Source: Lunatimonas sp. (GTDB lineage Bacteria > Bacteroidota > Bacteroidia > Cytophagales > Cyclobacteriaceae). From it: a stretch of 64,000 nt of DNA. This document shows positions 51,792 through 60,962 of the stretch, in pieces. The stretch lies in the NCBI RefSeq assembly GCF_020832325.1, contig NZ_JAFIEU010000002.1:62001-126000 (forward strand), in the 5' to 3' direction. Numbering within the stretch: the first letter of the stretch is position 1; the number at the start of each line of letters is the position of its first letter. A program made the position numbers and the translations under genes. The notes beneath the pieces are model-generated. The model made no database searches. It was not told the origin of the DNA and worked only from the letters and a program-made list of their open reading frames with translations.

Positions 51792-52829
51792 ATGATGAGT
51801 AAAAATACCGCTAAAACCGGCGTATTGCTGGTTAACCTGGGAACCCCGGACAGCACGGCTACCGGCGATGTCCGCAAATACCTCAGGGAATTTTTAATGG
51901 ACGGCAGGGTTATCGATTTTCCATTCATCCCCCGGTGGATGTTGGTCAATCTGATCATCGCGCCGTTTCGGGCACCCAAGTCGGCCAAGGAATACCGCAA
52001 ACTGTGGACCGAAAGGGGCTCTCCGCTTATGTTTCATACCCAGGACCTCAAAGACAAGCTAAAGGAAAAGTTAGATCCGAAAAAATACCACGTGGAAATG
52101 GCCATGCGGTACCAAAGCCCCAGCATCGCAGATGGCCTGAAGGCTCTGAATAAGGCCAATGTCAAGAAGATTATTATACTGCCCCTGTTTCCGCAATACG
52201 CCTCGGCGACAAACGGTTCGGTGATAGACAAGGTAATGGAGGAAGCGCGGAAATGGCAAATCATTCCCAGTATTTCCTACGTCACCAATTTTGTGGAGCA
52301 CCCACTGTTTCTACAGGCCTGGGAAGAGCTCGGTAGGGAATATGTGGCAAAGGAGGAATACGACATGTTTGTGTTTTCCTACCATGGCCTGCCTGAACGC
52401 CAAATCAGAAAGGGTTCGGTAGACGGGTATTGTCAGCTTAGTGATAAGTGTTGTGCGCAGTACACCAAGAAAAATCAGTTTTGTTACCGTTCGCAATGCT
52501 TTCTGACCACCCGTTTGATTGCCGAGCGGTTGAATTTGCCGGAGGATAAGGTCAAAACCTGCTTTCAATCCCGGCTGGGCAATGACCCCTGGATCAAGCC
52601 CTACACCGAAGATCTGATCAAGGAAATGGCCGCAAAGGGTGTCAAGAAGGTGTTGGTTTTTTCACCGGCCTTTGTAGCCGACTGCCTAGAAACCACCGTG
52701 GAGGTAGGAGAGGAATACAAGGAAGAGTTTATCGAGCTGGGAGGCACTGCCTGGGATTTAGTTCCCAGCCTGAACTCAAACGATACCTGGGTATCCTGTG
52801 TGCAAGCGATTGTCGAGCAGGAAGCCTAG
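51792..52829 (+). CDS. hemH: Ferrochelatase
   Basis: About 345 residues from the ATG at 51792 (MMSKNTAKTGVLLVNLGTPD). It inserts Fe2+ into protoporphyrin IX, the last step of haem synthesis. Catalytic His is in FVFSYHGLPERQIRKG, the Glu in FSPAFVADCLETTVEVGEEY. The Cys-rich DKCCAQYTKKNQFCYRSQC segment occurs in the Bacteroidota/proteobacterial branch. The N-terminal extension of the track ORF overlaps the divergent antiporter start and has no family similarity. Confidence 0.96.
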   Translation: MMSKNTAKTGVLLVNLGTPDSTATGDVRKYLREFLMDGRVIDFPFIPRWMLVNLIIAPFRAPKSAKEYRKLWTERGSPLMFHTQDLKDKLKEKLDPKKYHVEMAMRYQSPSIADGLKALNKANVKKIIILPLFPQYASATNGSVIDKVMEEARKWQIIPSISYVTNFVEHPLFLQAWEELGREYVAKEEYDMFVFSYHGLPERQIRKGSVDGYCQLSDKCCAQYTKKNQFCYRSQCFLTTRLIAERLNLPEDKVKTCFQSRLGNDPWIKPYTEDLIKEMAAKGVKKVLVFSPAFVADCLETTVEVGEEYKEEFIELGGTAWDLVPSLNSNDTWVSCVQAIVEQEA

Positions 52830-52875
52830 CAAACATGTTCCTTTGATCAGGGTTTCTTGAGCCTATGAAGATATC

Positions 52876-52913
52876 AAAAACGCCCGCTGTATCGAGATGC
52901 AGCGGGCGTTTTT
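52876..52913. terminator. Bidirectional terminator between hemH and the sialate esterase gene
   Basis: AAAAACGCCCGCTG ... CAGCGGGCGTTTTT, a 14-bp inverted repeat with A5 and T5 ends, between two convergent genes. Confidence 0.92.
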
Positions 52914-52919
52914 GCAAAC

Positions 52920-54368
52920 TTATTTTTTTCCGTAGGTTATTCCTGGCCAATCGTCTGTACGGAAAGGATTTAAAGGAAGTCCCTCTTTATTGTACACGTT
53001 TACATCGTCCGGATTATCCGCCCATCCATAGCGGATGGCCACGGGGTTGGAAATGGAAGAAACATCCAGCAGGATATCATTGCCGTCCTGGCGTCCGGTT
53101 ACCCAATGAAATGTGCGATCCGAACCGGCTACCGCAAACCCCTTTACATACCCATACTTGTCTTTAACCATTAGACCGGATCCCAGATGATCAAAGCTGA
53201 CGCGCAGGCTATTGCCCTCTAGCTTCATGGCCTTGTACATGGGCCCGCTGTATACAACGTCTTTGCCATAAGCGACCTTTTCGGCTGTCCGGTAGAGTCG
53301 GTTGGCCACGGTCCACTTATCTCTGGGGTGAATGTCGGTGGCCTCGCCACGTTCTATGATGACGGCCTGTCCGGTATTAGGTAAGGAAAGCGTCATGGTC
53401 TGTGCTTCCCGGAGTTCGGCCCAGTCGCTATCCTCCGGCTGCTCTTTGGGAGCCTTGAAATTTGCCAGTTGTACCCACAGGAAGGGGAAGTCTCCCTGTC
53501 CCCACTGCTTGCGCCAGTCTTGAATCATCAATGGGAAGATCTCACGATACTGATACGCTCTAGGGGCGTTGGATTCGCCCTGGTACCAGAGGGCACCCTT
53601 GATACCGAAAGGTATCACCGGTTCCAACATGCCGTAAAAGAGGCTGGTGGGCCATAGGTTGGGTCTTTTGTCAGATGGATCAAAACCTTCTACTGGTCCG
53701 GTTTGAAAGTTGACCATTCGCTCCGCAAAATCAGGATGGGAGCTAAGCGCTTCGTGGCTGGTCCAGACTTCGGATAGCGTACCTCCCCAATTTATATCCA
53801 GCAGTCCGACGGGCACGCCTTTTTCCAGGTGTAGTTGCTTGCCGAAATAGTAGCCTATTGCCGAAAAGTTGGCCACCGATTCGGGTGTGCAAATCGACCA
53901 AGAGGCCTCTGGGACGTCCTTGATGGGCGTTAGGCTCATGTTCCTGCCCACTTCAAATAGACGGATATGTGGAAAGTCGGCAACGGCGATACTGTCTTCA
54001 CCGTGATTGGTGTTTTTAAGGGCCCATTCCATATTGGATTGCCCGCCAAGCATCCATACATCGCCCATCCATACATCCTGGAAGGTTTTGCTATCGGTTT
54101 TACCTGTTATTTTTAGGGTAAATGGGCCACCTGCGGGGCTCGGATCCATTTTCAGCATCCATTTTCCTTCTTTGTCGGCTCGTGCGGTGTAGCTTTTGCC
54201 CTGAAAGGATACCTGCACGCGCTCACGGGGTGCTGCCCAACCCCACACGGGCACCTCCATGTCCCGCTGTAGGACCATGTGATCTGAAAAAACTTTGGGC
54301 AACATCCATTCCGCTTGCGCAATCGTTGCAAATAACATCAGGCTAAGTAGCCAAACAATCTTTTTCAT
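52920..54368 (-). CDS. Sialate O-acetylesterase-like SGNH hydrolase
   Basis: 482 residues with a signal peptide (ending FATIAQAE). MLPKVFSDHMVLQRDMEVPVWG is the typical opening of the family. The nucleophile Ser is in MLGGQSNMEW, and KGALWYQGESNAP holds the second conserved block. The Asp/His block is near DIHPRDKWTVANRL. It removes O-acetyl groups from sialic acids or other glycans in the periplasm. No sialidase is adjacent. Confidence 0.92.
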   Translation of the reverse strand: MKKIVWLLSLMLFATIAQAEWMLPKVFSDHMVLQRDMEVPVWGWAAPRERVQVSFQGKSYTARADKEGKWMLKMDPSPAGGPFTLKITGKTDSKTFQDVWMGDVWMLGGQSNMEWALKNTNHGEDSIAVADFPHIRLFEVGRNMSLTPIKDVPEASWSICTPESVANFSAIGYYFGKQLHLEKGVPVGLLDINWGGTLSEVWTSHEALSSHPDFAERMVNFQTGPVEGFDPSDKRPNLWPTSLFYGMLEPVIPFGIKGALWYQGESNAPRAYQYREIFPLMIQDWRKQWGQGDFPFLWVQLANFKAPKEQPEDSDWAELREAQTMTLSLPNTGQAVIIERGEATDIHPRDKWTVANRLYRTAEKVAYGKDVVYSGPMYKAMKLEGNSLRVSFDHLGSGLMVKDKYGYVKGFAVAGSDRTFHWVTGRQDGNDILLDVSSISNPVAIRYGWADNPDDVNVYNKEGLPLNPFRTDDWPGITYGKK

Positions 54369-54562
54369 GAATTTTTTGGGTTTAAGAATTGGGGTAAAAG
54401 GTAGCGAATTTTTCGCTTGTAGGTATTACTAGGAGTTAATTATTCGCCTTTTCAATCGCAGACAAAACCTTATTGGTCATTGCAGGGAGCGAGAAAGTGA
54501 ATGGATACAGGTAAGGTGGTGTGGGTTAGTCTTTCACACGCCTGCATGACTCTACACGAGTG

Positions 54563-55144
54563 TCAGTGTTCTGAAAGACTATTAATCAGTTCTTGGGCGC
54601 GGGGATGGTTACTTTTTTCAAGTGTCGTTATTGCCGATGTCCGGTCCCCTTCCAGCACATAGGCCAACCCCAGATTCCACTTCGCTCTTAGCCGCAAGGG
54701 CGAGTTGCTGTCATTGGCCACTTCCCGAAGGTAGTAGACAGCGGGTTTTGCCTGACCGAGTGCCAGGTGTGAGGCGCCGAGAAAATACTTAAGTGTGTCG
54801 CTCCTTGGGTACTGCTCAAGGATGGTCCTGCCGAGGTTTATGGCATCGTTGTATTTTTCCGCCTGATAGGCAGTAATGGCCCGTTCGAAAAGACTCCCAT
54901 ACTCCGTTGACGGGTGCACTGTCAGATCATTTTCTACCTCAAAGTACTTGGAGAATAAGTCGGGTACCTTGTACCAGGAGCTCAAAAGCCACATGCTATT
55001 AATGAAGGCTACGATGACTAAAAATGTAACGATCCCTCTCAACACGCCCTTGGAGACGCGCATCAATAGGGTAGTTCGTTTTACGAAGGCTGTAACCTTC
55101 TCCGCTTTTAGTTTCTTTATCACCGGGCCCCTAATTAATGCCAA
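54563..55144 (-). CDS. TPR-repeat membrane protein
   Basis: 193 residues. A basic N-terminus, one membrane helix (about 34-54) and then tetratricopeptide repeats (FERAITAYQAEKYNDAINLGRTILEQYP; LKYFLGASHLALGQAKPAVYYLREV; AKWNLGLAYVLEGDRTSAITTLEKS). A likely scaffold at the inner membrane, partner unknown. An inverted repeat AGTCTTTCA ... TGAAAGACT spans its stop, without a T tract. The gaps on both sides (54369-54562 and 55145-55373) show no other gene. Confidence 0.7.
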   Translation of the reverse strand: MALIRGPVIKKLKAEKVTAFVKRTTLLMRVSKGVLRGIVTFLVIVAFINSMWLLSSWYKVPDLFSKYFEVENDLTVHPSTEYGSLFERAITAYQAEKYNDAINLGRTILEQYPRSDTLKYFLGASHLALGQAKPAVYYLREVANDSNSPLRLRAKWNLGLAYVLEGDRTSAITTLEKSNHPRAQELINSLSEH

Positions 55145-55373
55145 TTTTTAATGAAATGAGCCGTTGTTTGGTTCATGAAGCTATGGTTGTAAAAGGCGAT
55201 TCCTTAAAATTCTTTCGACGGTGAAATATAAAATAAAATCAGCGCTATCCAAAAACGGGTTATTCGGATCCTTTGTTTTTGATTGGGTCTTTCGCCAAAT
55301 TCAAACCGCTTTTTTTTGCAGTTAGTTCCTAAATTACAAATCCTACGTTTCCGACGAACGGAGACCCTAACCC

Positions 55374-56522
55374 TTAGACGCGGCGTGTACCCTCCGAAGT
55401 GGTGACTCGATAGGGTTTCAAGGTGATCCCGAAGGTATTCGTGTAGGCCTTGGATACCTCTGACAGGAATGTATCTACGTATGCGGAGGCAATAAGGTTG
55501 ATGGTGCAGCCGCCAAACCCTCCACCCATCATTCTCGCTCCCAGAACCTCTGGTTTATTAATCGTTTGGGCTACAAGGAAATCCAACTCTTCGCAGCTCA
55601 CCTCATATTGCCGGGATAAACCTTCATGTGATGCGTACATTGCGTCCCCAAACGCGCTTAGATTTCCCATTTCCAGTGCTTCACAGCTTTTCAGCAGGCG
55701 CTGATTTTCGGCCACCACGTAAGAACACCGATCGTATACCCTTCCGGGCAGGTGGTTTCGAACGGCATCTAGCATGTCTGCGCTGACATCCCGGAGGCTG
55801 TTCACCTGCGGGAATTGCGTGCGTACCGTTTCTACCCCAGTCTGACACTCGTCCCGCCGAGTGTTGTAGGCCGTGTCGCCGAGGGAATGCTCTACTCGGG
55901 TGTCCAGAAGCATCAACTCGTATTCTCCTAGCGAAAGCGGGAAATAGGCAAATTCCAAGCTTCGGCAATCCAAGCGCAACGCGTGACCGCTTCTACCCAT
56001 CATGGAAGCAAACATGTCCATGATGCCACATTTGACACCGGCAAACTCGTGCTCGGCTTTTTGCGCGAATTGGACCAACTCCAATTTGGGGATTCTTAGG
56101 TCGAAAAGTTCGGAAAGCCCCATTCCGACACCGTTTTCCAATGCAGCGGAAGATGAAAGGCCGGCTCCAATGGGGATATCTCCGCCAAATACGCAGTCGA
56201 ATCCTTCGATGGGATATCCTGCTCGCAGCAGTTGGGCGGTCACGCCCATGAGAAAATTGATCCAGCCCTTTTCGCGGGGCACGAGCTCGTCCAAGGAAAA
56301 GGAGTCCATGGCTTGGTAGTCCAAACTGTAGATACGGCAGTTTCGGGTGCCGTTTTTGGCAAACCCCAGGTAGATGGATTTATCGATGGCTGCGGGCAAT
56401 ACAAAGCCGTCGTTGTAGTCGGTGTGTTCCCCGATAAGATTGATTCTGCCAGGGGAGGCAATTAGTAGGGGAACGCTTCCAAAATGACGGGAGAATTCAG
56501 TTTGAATTTGGTGGGTGAGCAT
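55374..56522 (-). CDS. galK: Galactokinase
   Basis: About 382 residues from the Met at 56522 (MLTHQIQTEFSRHFG); the track start lies 20 codons upstream. GHMP kinase of the Leloir pathway, phosphorylating galactose at C1. Motifs: galactose signature PGRINLIGEHTDYNDGFVLPAA, ATP motif GDIPIGAGLSSSAALENGVG, and C-terminal VLGARMMGGGFGGCTINL. No galT, galE or mutarotase is adjacent. It starts about 26 bases after the M28 peptidase stop. Confidence 0.96.
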   Translation of the reverse strand: MLTHQIQTEFSRHFGSVPLLIASPGRINLIGEHTDYNDGFVLPAAIDKSIYLGFAKNGTRNCRIYSLDYQAMDSFSLDELVPREKGWINFLMGVTAQLLRAGYPIEGFDCVFGGDIPIGAGLSSSAALENGVGMGLSELFDLRIPKLELVQFAQKAEHEFAGVKCGIMDMFASMMGRSGHALRLDCRSLEFAYFPLSLGEYELMLLDTRVEHSLGDTAYNTRRDECQTGVETVRTQFPQVNSLRDVSADMLDAVRNHLPGRVYDRCSYVVAENQRLLKSCEALEMGNLSAFGDAMYASHEGLSRQYEVSCEELDFLVAQTINKPEVLGARMMGGGFGGCTINLIASAYVDTFLSEVSKAYTNTFGITLKPYRVTTSEGTRRV

Positions 56523-56547
56523 GGTTGTTGGGTTTGTGGTGTACCGT

Positions 56548-57531
56548 CTACTCCTGGTACAAGGTAAAGAGTACCGTTTCACCTACCACTTGCAGGGTTT
56601 TTCGGTCGATTAGGTCCATATTATCCGCATGGGTATGGTGGTAATGCCCAAATCCATAGTCCGGGCTGTACTCGATAATATTGATCATGGGGATGTTTGC
56701 ATCCTTGTTGACAAACAAATGGTCGTCGGTGATGGCCTCTGTCTGTCGCATGATAAAGAAGTCACCGTGCCCCAGGAAGTGGGCGTAGCTCCAGACCTTG
56801 TCTACCACGTTTTTGGCGTAGTGGATGGAATATCCTTCTTTGTAAAAACGGGCACTTTTTCCACCTACCATGTCCAATAGGATTCCAAAGTAGGCGCTAT
56901 ATCCTGGTTTATGGGTGTTTTTGGACCAGTGTTGAGAGCCTAAACACCACCAGATTTCATTGTTATTCCGTCTGCGGGAAAACTCCGGTTCTCCGTCGTC
57001 TTCCCCATCGAAGAGGATAAAATCCACCCCAACGGAGGGGGGTAGTTCGGTCAGGCTGAGAACGCGTGCCAGTTCCAGGATTACACCCACCCCACTGCCG
57101 CCGTCGTTGGCCCCATCGATGGGTTCGTTGATTCGTTCCGAGTCTTTGTCGGCGATTCTTCGGGTATCCCAGTGTGCTGCAATGAGGATGCGTTTGGATG
57201 CTTGCGGCTGGAAGGAGGCAATGATGTTGGTCAGGTTCCAGTTGAGGCCGTCGTGGGTTTTGGCGGTAAATTCCTGTCTTTCTACGGCTAGGCCAAACGA
57301 CTCGAACTTGGCCACCAGCCAGTCAGCCGTTTGGCGATGGGCCGGGGTGTTGGGGACCCGGGGGCCAAAGTCTACCTGTCGCTGTATATAGGCATAGGCT
57401 GAGTCGGCGTAGAAATCCGGGATGTTTTCATTGTAGGAAACCGGCGTGGTTTCTACGGTCTCCCGGGTAGTGGATTTTTCGCAGGCTACTAAGAGCAGCA
57501 GGATCACGGGGATCCATCCTCTATTCTTCAT
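56548..57531 (-). CDS. M28 peptidase / glutaminyl cyclase-like lipoprotein
   Basis: 327 residues. Lipobox LLLLVAC (Cys about 17). The single-zinc or dizinc M28 fold shows [39 protein letters not shown] and a late His in [11 protein letters not shown]. The [12 protein letters not shown] insertion and the Trp-rich context resemble glutaminyl-peptide cyclotransferases of bacteria, so N-terminal pyroglutamate formation is possible instead of peptidase activity. It overlaps the cysS stop by 11 bases. Confidence 0.88.
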   Translation of the reverse strand: MKNRGWIPVILLLLVACEKSTTRETVETTPVSYNENIPDFYADSAYAYIQRQVDFGPRVPNTPAHRQTADWLVAKFESFGLAVERQEFTAKTHDGLNWNLTNIIASFQPQASKRILIAAHWDTRRIADKDSERINEPIDGANDGGSGVGVILELARVLSLTELPPSVGVDFILFDGEDDGEPEFSRRRNNNEIWWCLGSQHWSKNTHKPGYSAYFGILLDMVGGKSARFYKEGYSIHYAKNVVDKVWSYAHFLGHGDFFIMRQTEAITDDHLFVNKDANIPMINIIEYSPDYGFGHYHHTHADNMDLIDRKTLQVVGETVLFTLYQE

Positions 57532-59014
57532 AAGCCCAGTCGATTTTGTTTTTCATGTCTTTTACAATGATGCCCAGGGTTTTTAGATTCGCCCGGATTT
57601 CATCCACCCTTCGGTAGTCTCTTTCGGTTTTTGCTTCTTGGTATAGGGTTAACAGCATTTCCAGTAAAGGTTCCTGCGCATCCACCTTTTCTTCCAACAA
57701 ACCTAGAATTTCTGTCACAAAAGAGCGGAAGGTGGTGATCATTTGGTCAAATACCTCTCTGCCGAGAACGGAAGGAGAGAGCTGTCCGGTATAAATGCTG
57801 TTGATTTTTTTCAGCAGATTGAAGAGGTGGCCGATTGCCTGGGCGGTGTTGAAATCGTCGTCCATGGCTGCATAGGCAGCACGGACGCTCTTTTTTACCT
57901 GGTCCGCCTGTTTTTCGTCCATAGCGGACCCGGGATCTTCTGTGTATTTCAGCATGCCCGATATGCGGAAACCATTGATCAGTTTTTTGTAGCCTTTTTG
58001 TGCAGCTTGCAGGGCTTGATTGGAAAAGTCCAGTGTGGACCGGTAGTGGGCTGTCAAAATGAAATACCGGATGGTCATGGGGCTGTAAGCTTGTTCTAAG
58101 ACGGCATGATCGCCGTTGAAAAGCTGCTGCAGCGTGATAAAATTGCCCAGAGATTTGCCCATCTTCTGTCCATTGATGGTGATCATGTTGTTGTGCAGCC
58201 AGTACTTGGCGGGATCCTGATGGTTGCAAGCGTTGCCCTGTGCGATCTCACACTCGTGATGTGGGAACATCAGGTCCATGCCTCCTCCGTGAATGTCAAA
58301 GTGGTGCCCCAGGTACTTGCTGGACATGGCTGTACACTCCAAGTGCCAACCCGGAAAACCGAGACTCCAAGGAGAGGGCCACTTCATCAGGTGCTCGGGA
58401 GCGGCCTTTTTCCATAGGGCGAAGTCCAAGGCATTTCTTTTTTCAGACTGGCCGTCCAGTTCCCTGCTACCGCTAACGAGCTCTTCGATCACCCGTCCAG
58501 AGAGGCGTCCGTACTTCGTCTTTTCGTTGTAGGCCAACACGTCGAAATACACGCTACCGTTTACCTCGTAGGCCAGCCCCTCCCGCAGGATATCCTTTAC
58601 GAGTTGGATTTGTTCGGGAATGTGGCCCGTGGCTCGGGGCTCTATGCTAGGTGTTAGTGTATTCAGGAGTTCCATGTCCCGGTGGTACGACTCGGCATAG
58701 TGCTGTGCCACCTCCATGGGTTCCAATTGTTCGAGTTTGGCTTTCTTGGCGATTTTATCCTCTCCATCGTCCGAATCCGCTTCCAAGTGGCCTACGTCCG
58801 TGATGTTTCGCACGTAGCGAACCTTGTACCCCAGAAAACTCAGGTATCGAAATACCACGTCAAAGGAAACGGCTGCACGGGCATGACCAAGGTGCGCATC
58901 GCCGTAGACAGTAGGTCCACAAACGTACATTCCCACATGGGGAGGGCTGAGTGGTTCGAATTTTTCTTTTTGGCGGGTAAGCGTGTTGAATAGTTTTAGG
59001 TCATGTGATTGCAT
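57521..59014 (-). CDS. cysS: Cysteinyl-tRNA synthetase
   Basis: 497 residues, normal length. Class I synthetase with the zinc Cys and HIGH motif in [33 protein letters not shown] (zinc ligands), HHECEIAQ and the KMSKS equivalent [14 protein letters not shown]-terminal helical anticodon domain follows. It charges tRNA-Cys. It is divergent from the rimP operon; the leader of that operon carries a terminator-like hairpin. Confidence 0.97.
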   Translation of the reverse strand: MQSHDLKLFNTLTRQKEKFEPLSPPHVGMYVCGPTVYGDAHLGHARAAVSFDVVFRYLSFLGYKVRYVRNITDVGHLEADSDDGEDKIAKKAKLEQLEPMEVAQHYAESYHRDMELLNTLTPSIEPRATGHIPEQIQLVKDILREGLAYEVNGSVYFDVLAYNEKTKYGRLSGRVIEELVSGSRELDGQSEKRNALDFALWKKAAPEHLMKWPSPWSLGFPGWHLECTAMSSKYLGHHFDIHGGGMDLMFPHHECEIAQGNACNHQDPAKYWLHNNMITINGQKMGKSLGNFITLQQLFNGDHAVLEQAYSPMTIRYFILTAHYRSTLDFSNQALQAAQKGYKKLINGFRISGMLKYTEDPGSAMDEKQADQVKKSVRAAYAAMDDDFNTAQAIGHLFNLLKKINSIYTGQLSPSVLGREVFDQMITTFRSFVTEILGLLEEKVDAQEPLLEMLLTLYQEAKTERDYRRVDEIRANLKTLGIIVKDMKNKIDWAYEE

Positions 59015-59064
59015 CCCGCAAATTTATCAAACTTTCAATACTTTTTTTAGGAAAATAATTTTAT

Positions 59065-59072
59065 TACCTTTG
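59065..59072 (+). promoter_or_regulatory. -7 element of the rimP-nusA-infB operon
   Basis: TACCTTTG fits TAnnTTTG, about 96 bases before the rimP ATG, which leaves an untranslated leader of roughly 85-90 bases. Confidence 0.6.
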
Positions 59073-59094
59073 TATCGTATATGACAATCAGCCA

Positions 59095-59124
59095 AGAGGG
59101 GACGCAGCGTCCCCTCTTTCGTTT
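59095..59124 (+). promoter_or_regulatory. Terminator-like hairpin in the rimP leader
   Basis: AGAGGGGACG-CAG-CGTCCCCTCT, a perfect 10-bp stem followed by TTCGTTT. It lies between the promoter and rimP, so it would be a premature terminator. GAGGGACG at 59156-59163 can pair with the 3' arm (CGTCCCCTC, one bulge), giving a possible antiterminator. Confidence 0.6.
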
Positions 59125-59167
59125 AAAACATGAAAACACGTAAGGGACACTCTCTGAGGGACGAAAA

Positions 59168-59638
59168 ATGGAATTAGAACAGACTATTGCTGAGATTGTA
59201 GAAAAGCACTTGCCGGATGATTCCCATTTTGTGGTCGAAGTAAAGGTGAACCAACTGGGAAATAAAACGGTGTTGAACATTCTTATTGATGCAGATCAGG
59301 GGTTAAACATCGATAGCTGTGCCAAGGTAAGTCGTCAGGTTTCAGAGGAAATAGAAGCGAAGGAGTTGATTTCCGATGCCTACACGATCGAGGTTTCTTC
59401 CCCGGGTGTGGATTACCCCTTGAGTTCCAGGCGGCAGTATGCCAAGAATCAAGGAAGGAATCTGAAGGTTCAGCAGGAATCTGGCGAGGTTTTGGAGGGC
59501 GTACTTAAAGAGGTAGGACAGATGGGGATAGTATTGATCGTAAAGCAGAAGGAAAAAGGCAAAAAAGCGACGGAAGAGGAGATATCCATCGCCTTTGATC
59601 AGATAAAAAAGTCAACAGTATTGGTTTCTTTTAAATAA
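59168..59638 (+). CDS. rimP: Ribosome maturation factor RimP
   Basis: 156 residues. ELEQTIAEIVEKHLPDDSHFVVEVKVNQLGNKTVLNILIDADQGLNIDSCAKVSRQVSEEIE and YTIEVSSPGVDYPL are the family core. It helps 30S subunit maturation. The first gene of the conserved rimP-nusA-infB operon; nusA starts 5 bases later. Confidence 0.96.
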   Translation: MELEQTIAEIVEKHLPDDSHFVVEVKVNQLGNKTVLNILIDADQGLNIDSCAKVSRQVSEEIEAKELISDAYTIEVSSPGVDYPLSSRRQYAKNQGRNLKVQQESGEVLEGVLKEVGQMGIVLIVKQKEKGKKATEEEISIAFDQIKKSTVLVSFK

Positions 59639-59643
59639 AAACA

Positions 59644-60891
59644 ATGGATGCTAAAGTTTTAATTGAATCGTTTGCGGAGTTTGCAAGGTCCAAAAACGTG
59701 GACCGTCCCACGATGATCCGGATTTTGGAGGATGTATTTAGGGCCATGATTCGAAAGAAGTACGAGACGGACGAAAACTTTGACGTCATCATCAATGCAG
59801 ACAAGGGTGATTTGGAAATCGTCCGGATCCGGGAGATTGTGGATGACGATTCGGAAGATATCTGGGATTACGATAAGATTAGTCTTTCAGAAGCCAGAAA
59901 GATAGAGCCTGATTTTGAAATCGGGGAAGAGACCTACGAGCGCATCGAGCTCGAAGATTTTGGACGTAGGGCGGTCATGATGGCCCGTCAGACGCTGATT
60001 CAGCGGATAAAGGATTTGGAAAAAGATATTCTTTTTCAGCATTACGAAGAGCTGGCGGGAGAGATTATCAATGCGGAAGTTTATCAGATTCTCGGTAGGG
60101 AGACCCTGTTGATGGATGGTGAAGGCAATGAACTGATCCTGCCCAAAGGAGAACAAATTCCCAAAGACCGCTTCCGCAAGGGAGATATGGTCCGTGCGAT
60201 TGTGCATAAAGTGGAGATGAATAACGGTAACCCACGCATCATCCTCTCACGCACTTCGCCCATTTTCCTTGAGCGCCTCTTTGAAAACGAAGTGCCCGAG
60301 GTGTATGACGGATTGATTACCATCAAGAAGATCGTGCGTGAGCCCGGAGAGCGGGCAAAAGTCGCCGTGGAGTCGTATGACGACCGCATCGATCCAGTAG
60401 GAGCCTGCGTCGGGATGAAGGGTAGTAGAATCCATGCGGTGGTAAGGGAGCTACAGAACGAAAATATCGACGTGATCAACTACACGGAGAATTTGGACCT
60501 GTATGTAACCCGTGCGCTGAGTCCGGCAAAGGTGTCTTCTATACAAGTAGACGAGGAACGGAAGCGTATCTCGGTATTTCTGAAACCCGATCAGGTGTCT
60601 TTGGCTATAGGCAAAGGTGGATTTAACATTCGCTTGGCAAGCAGGCTGGTGGGCTATGAAATTGATGTCTTCAGAGAGCTATCCGAGTATGAAGAGGAGG
60701 AAGATGTGGATCTGTCAGAATTTTCTGATGAGATTGAAGAGTGGGTCATCTTGGAGTTCAAAAAAACGGGTCTGGATACAGCCAAGAGCGTCTTGGCCCT
60801 CACCAAAGAGGACTTAATCCGTAGAACGGAACTGGAAGAAGAGACGATTGATGAGGTCTTCCGGATATTAAAACAAGAATTTGAGCAATAA
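59644..60891 (+). CDS. nusA: Transcription elongation/termination factor NusA
   Basis: 415 residues. An N-terminal RNA polymerase-binding domain (1-130), S1 domain (KGDMVRAIVHKVEMNNGNPRIILSRT), and two KH domains (VGACVGMKGSRIHAVVRELQNENIDVI; LAIGKGGFNIRLASRLVGYEIDV) are followed by a single acidic C-terminal helical domain (EEVDLSE-like, then LTKEDLIRRTELEE). It lacks the two long C-terminal repeats of gammaproteobacterial NusA. It acts in pausing, termination and antitermination, and might itself act on the leader hairpin of this operon. Confidence 0.97.
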   Translation: MDAKVLIESFAEFARSKNVDRPTMIRILEDVFRAMIRKKYETDENFDVIINADKGDLEIVRIREIVDDDSEDIWDYDKISLSEARKIEPDFEIGEETYERIELEDFGRRAVMMARQTLIQRIKDLEKDILFQHYEELAGEIINAEVYQILGRETLLMDGEGNELILPKGEQIPKDRFRKGDMVRAIVHKVEMNNGNPRIILSRTSPIFLERLFENEVPEVYDGLITIKKIVREPGERAKVAVESYDDRIDPVGACVGMKGSRIHAVVRELQNENIDVINYTENLDLYVTRALSPAKVSSIQVDEERKRISVFLKPDQVSLAIGKGGFNIRLASRLVGYEIDVFRELSEYEEEEDVDLSEFSDEIEEWVILEFKKTGLDTAKSVLALTKEDLIRRTELEEETIDEVFRILKQEFEQ

Positions 60892-60962
60892 AATCCCATA
60901 GATTATTCGCTTTCGGGGTTATATTTGCAGAACATTAAAATTATTAGGAATAGGTTTAGCGT

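Noticed and set aside
54528-54580. Inverted repeat AGTCTTTCA...TGAAAGACT at the end of the TPR gene as a terminator
   Set aside because: No T tract on either strand and a long loop; kept only as a remark.
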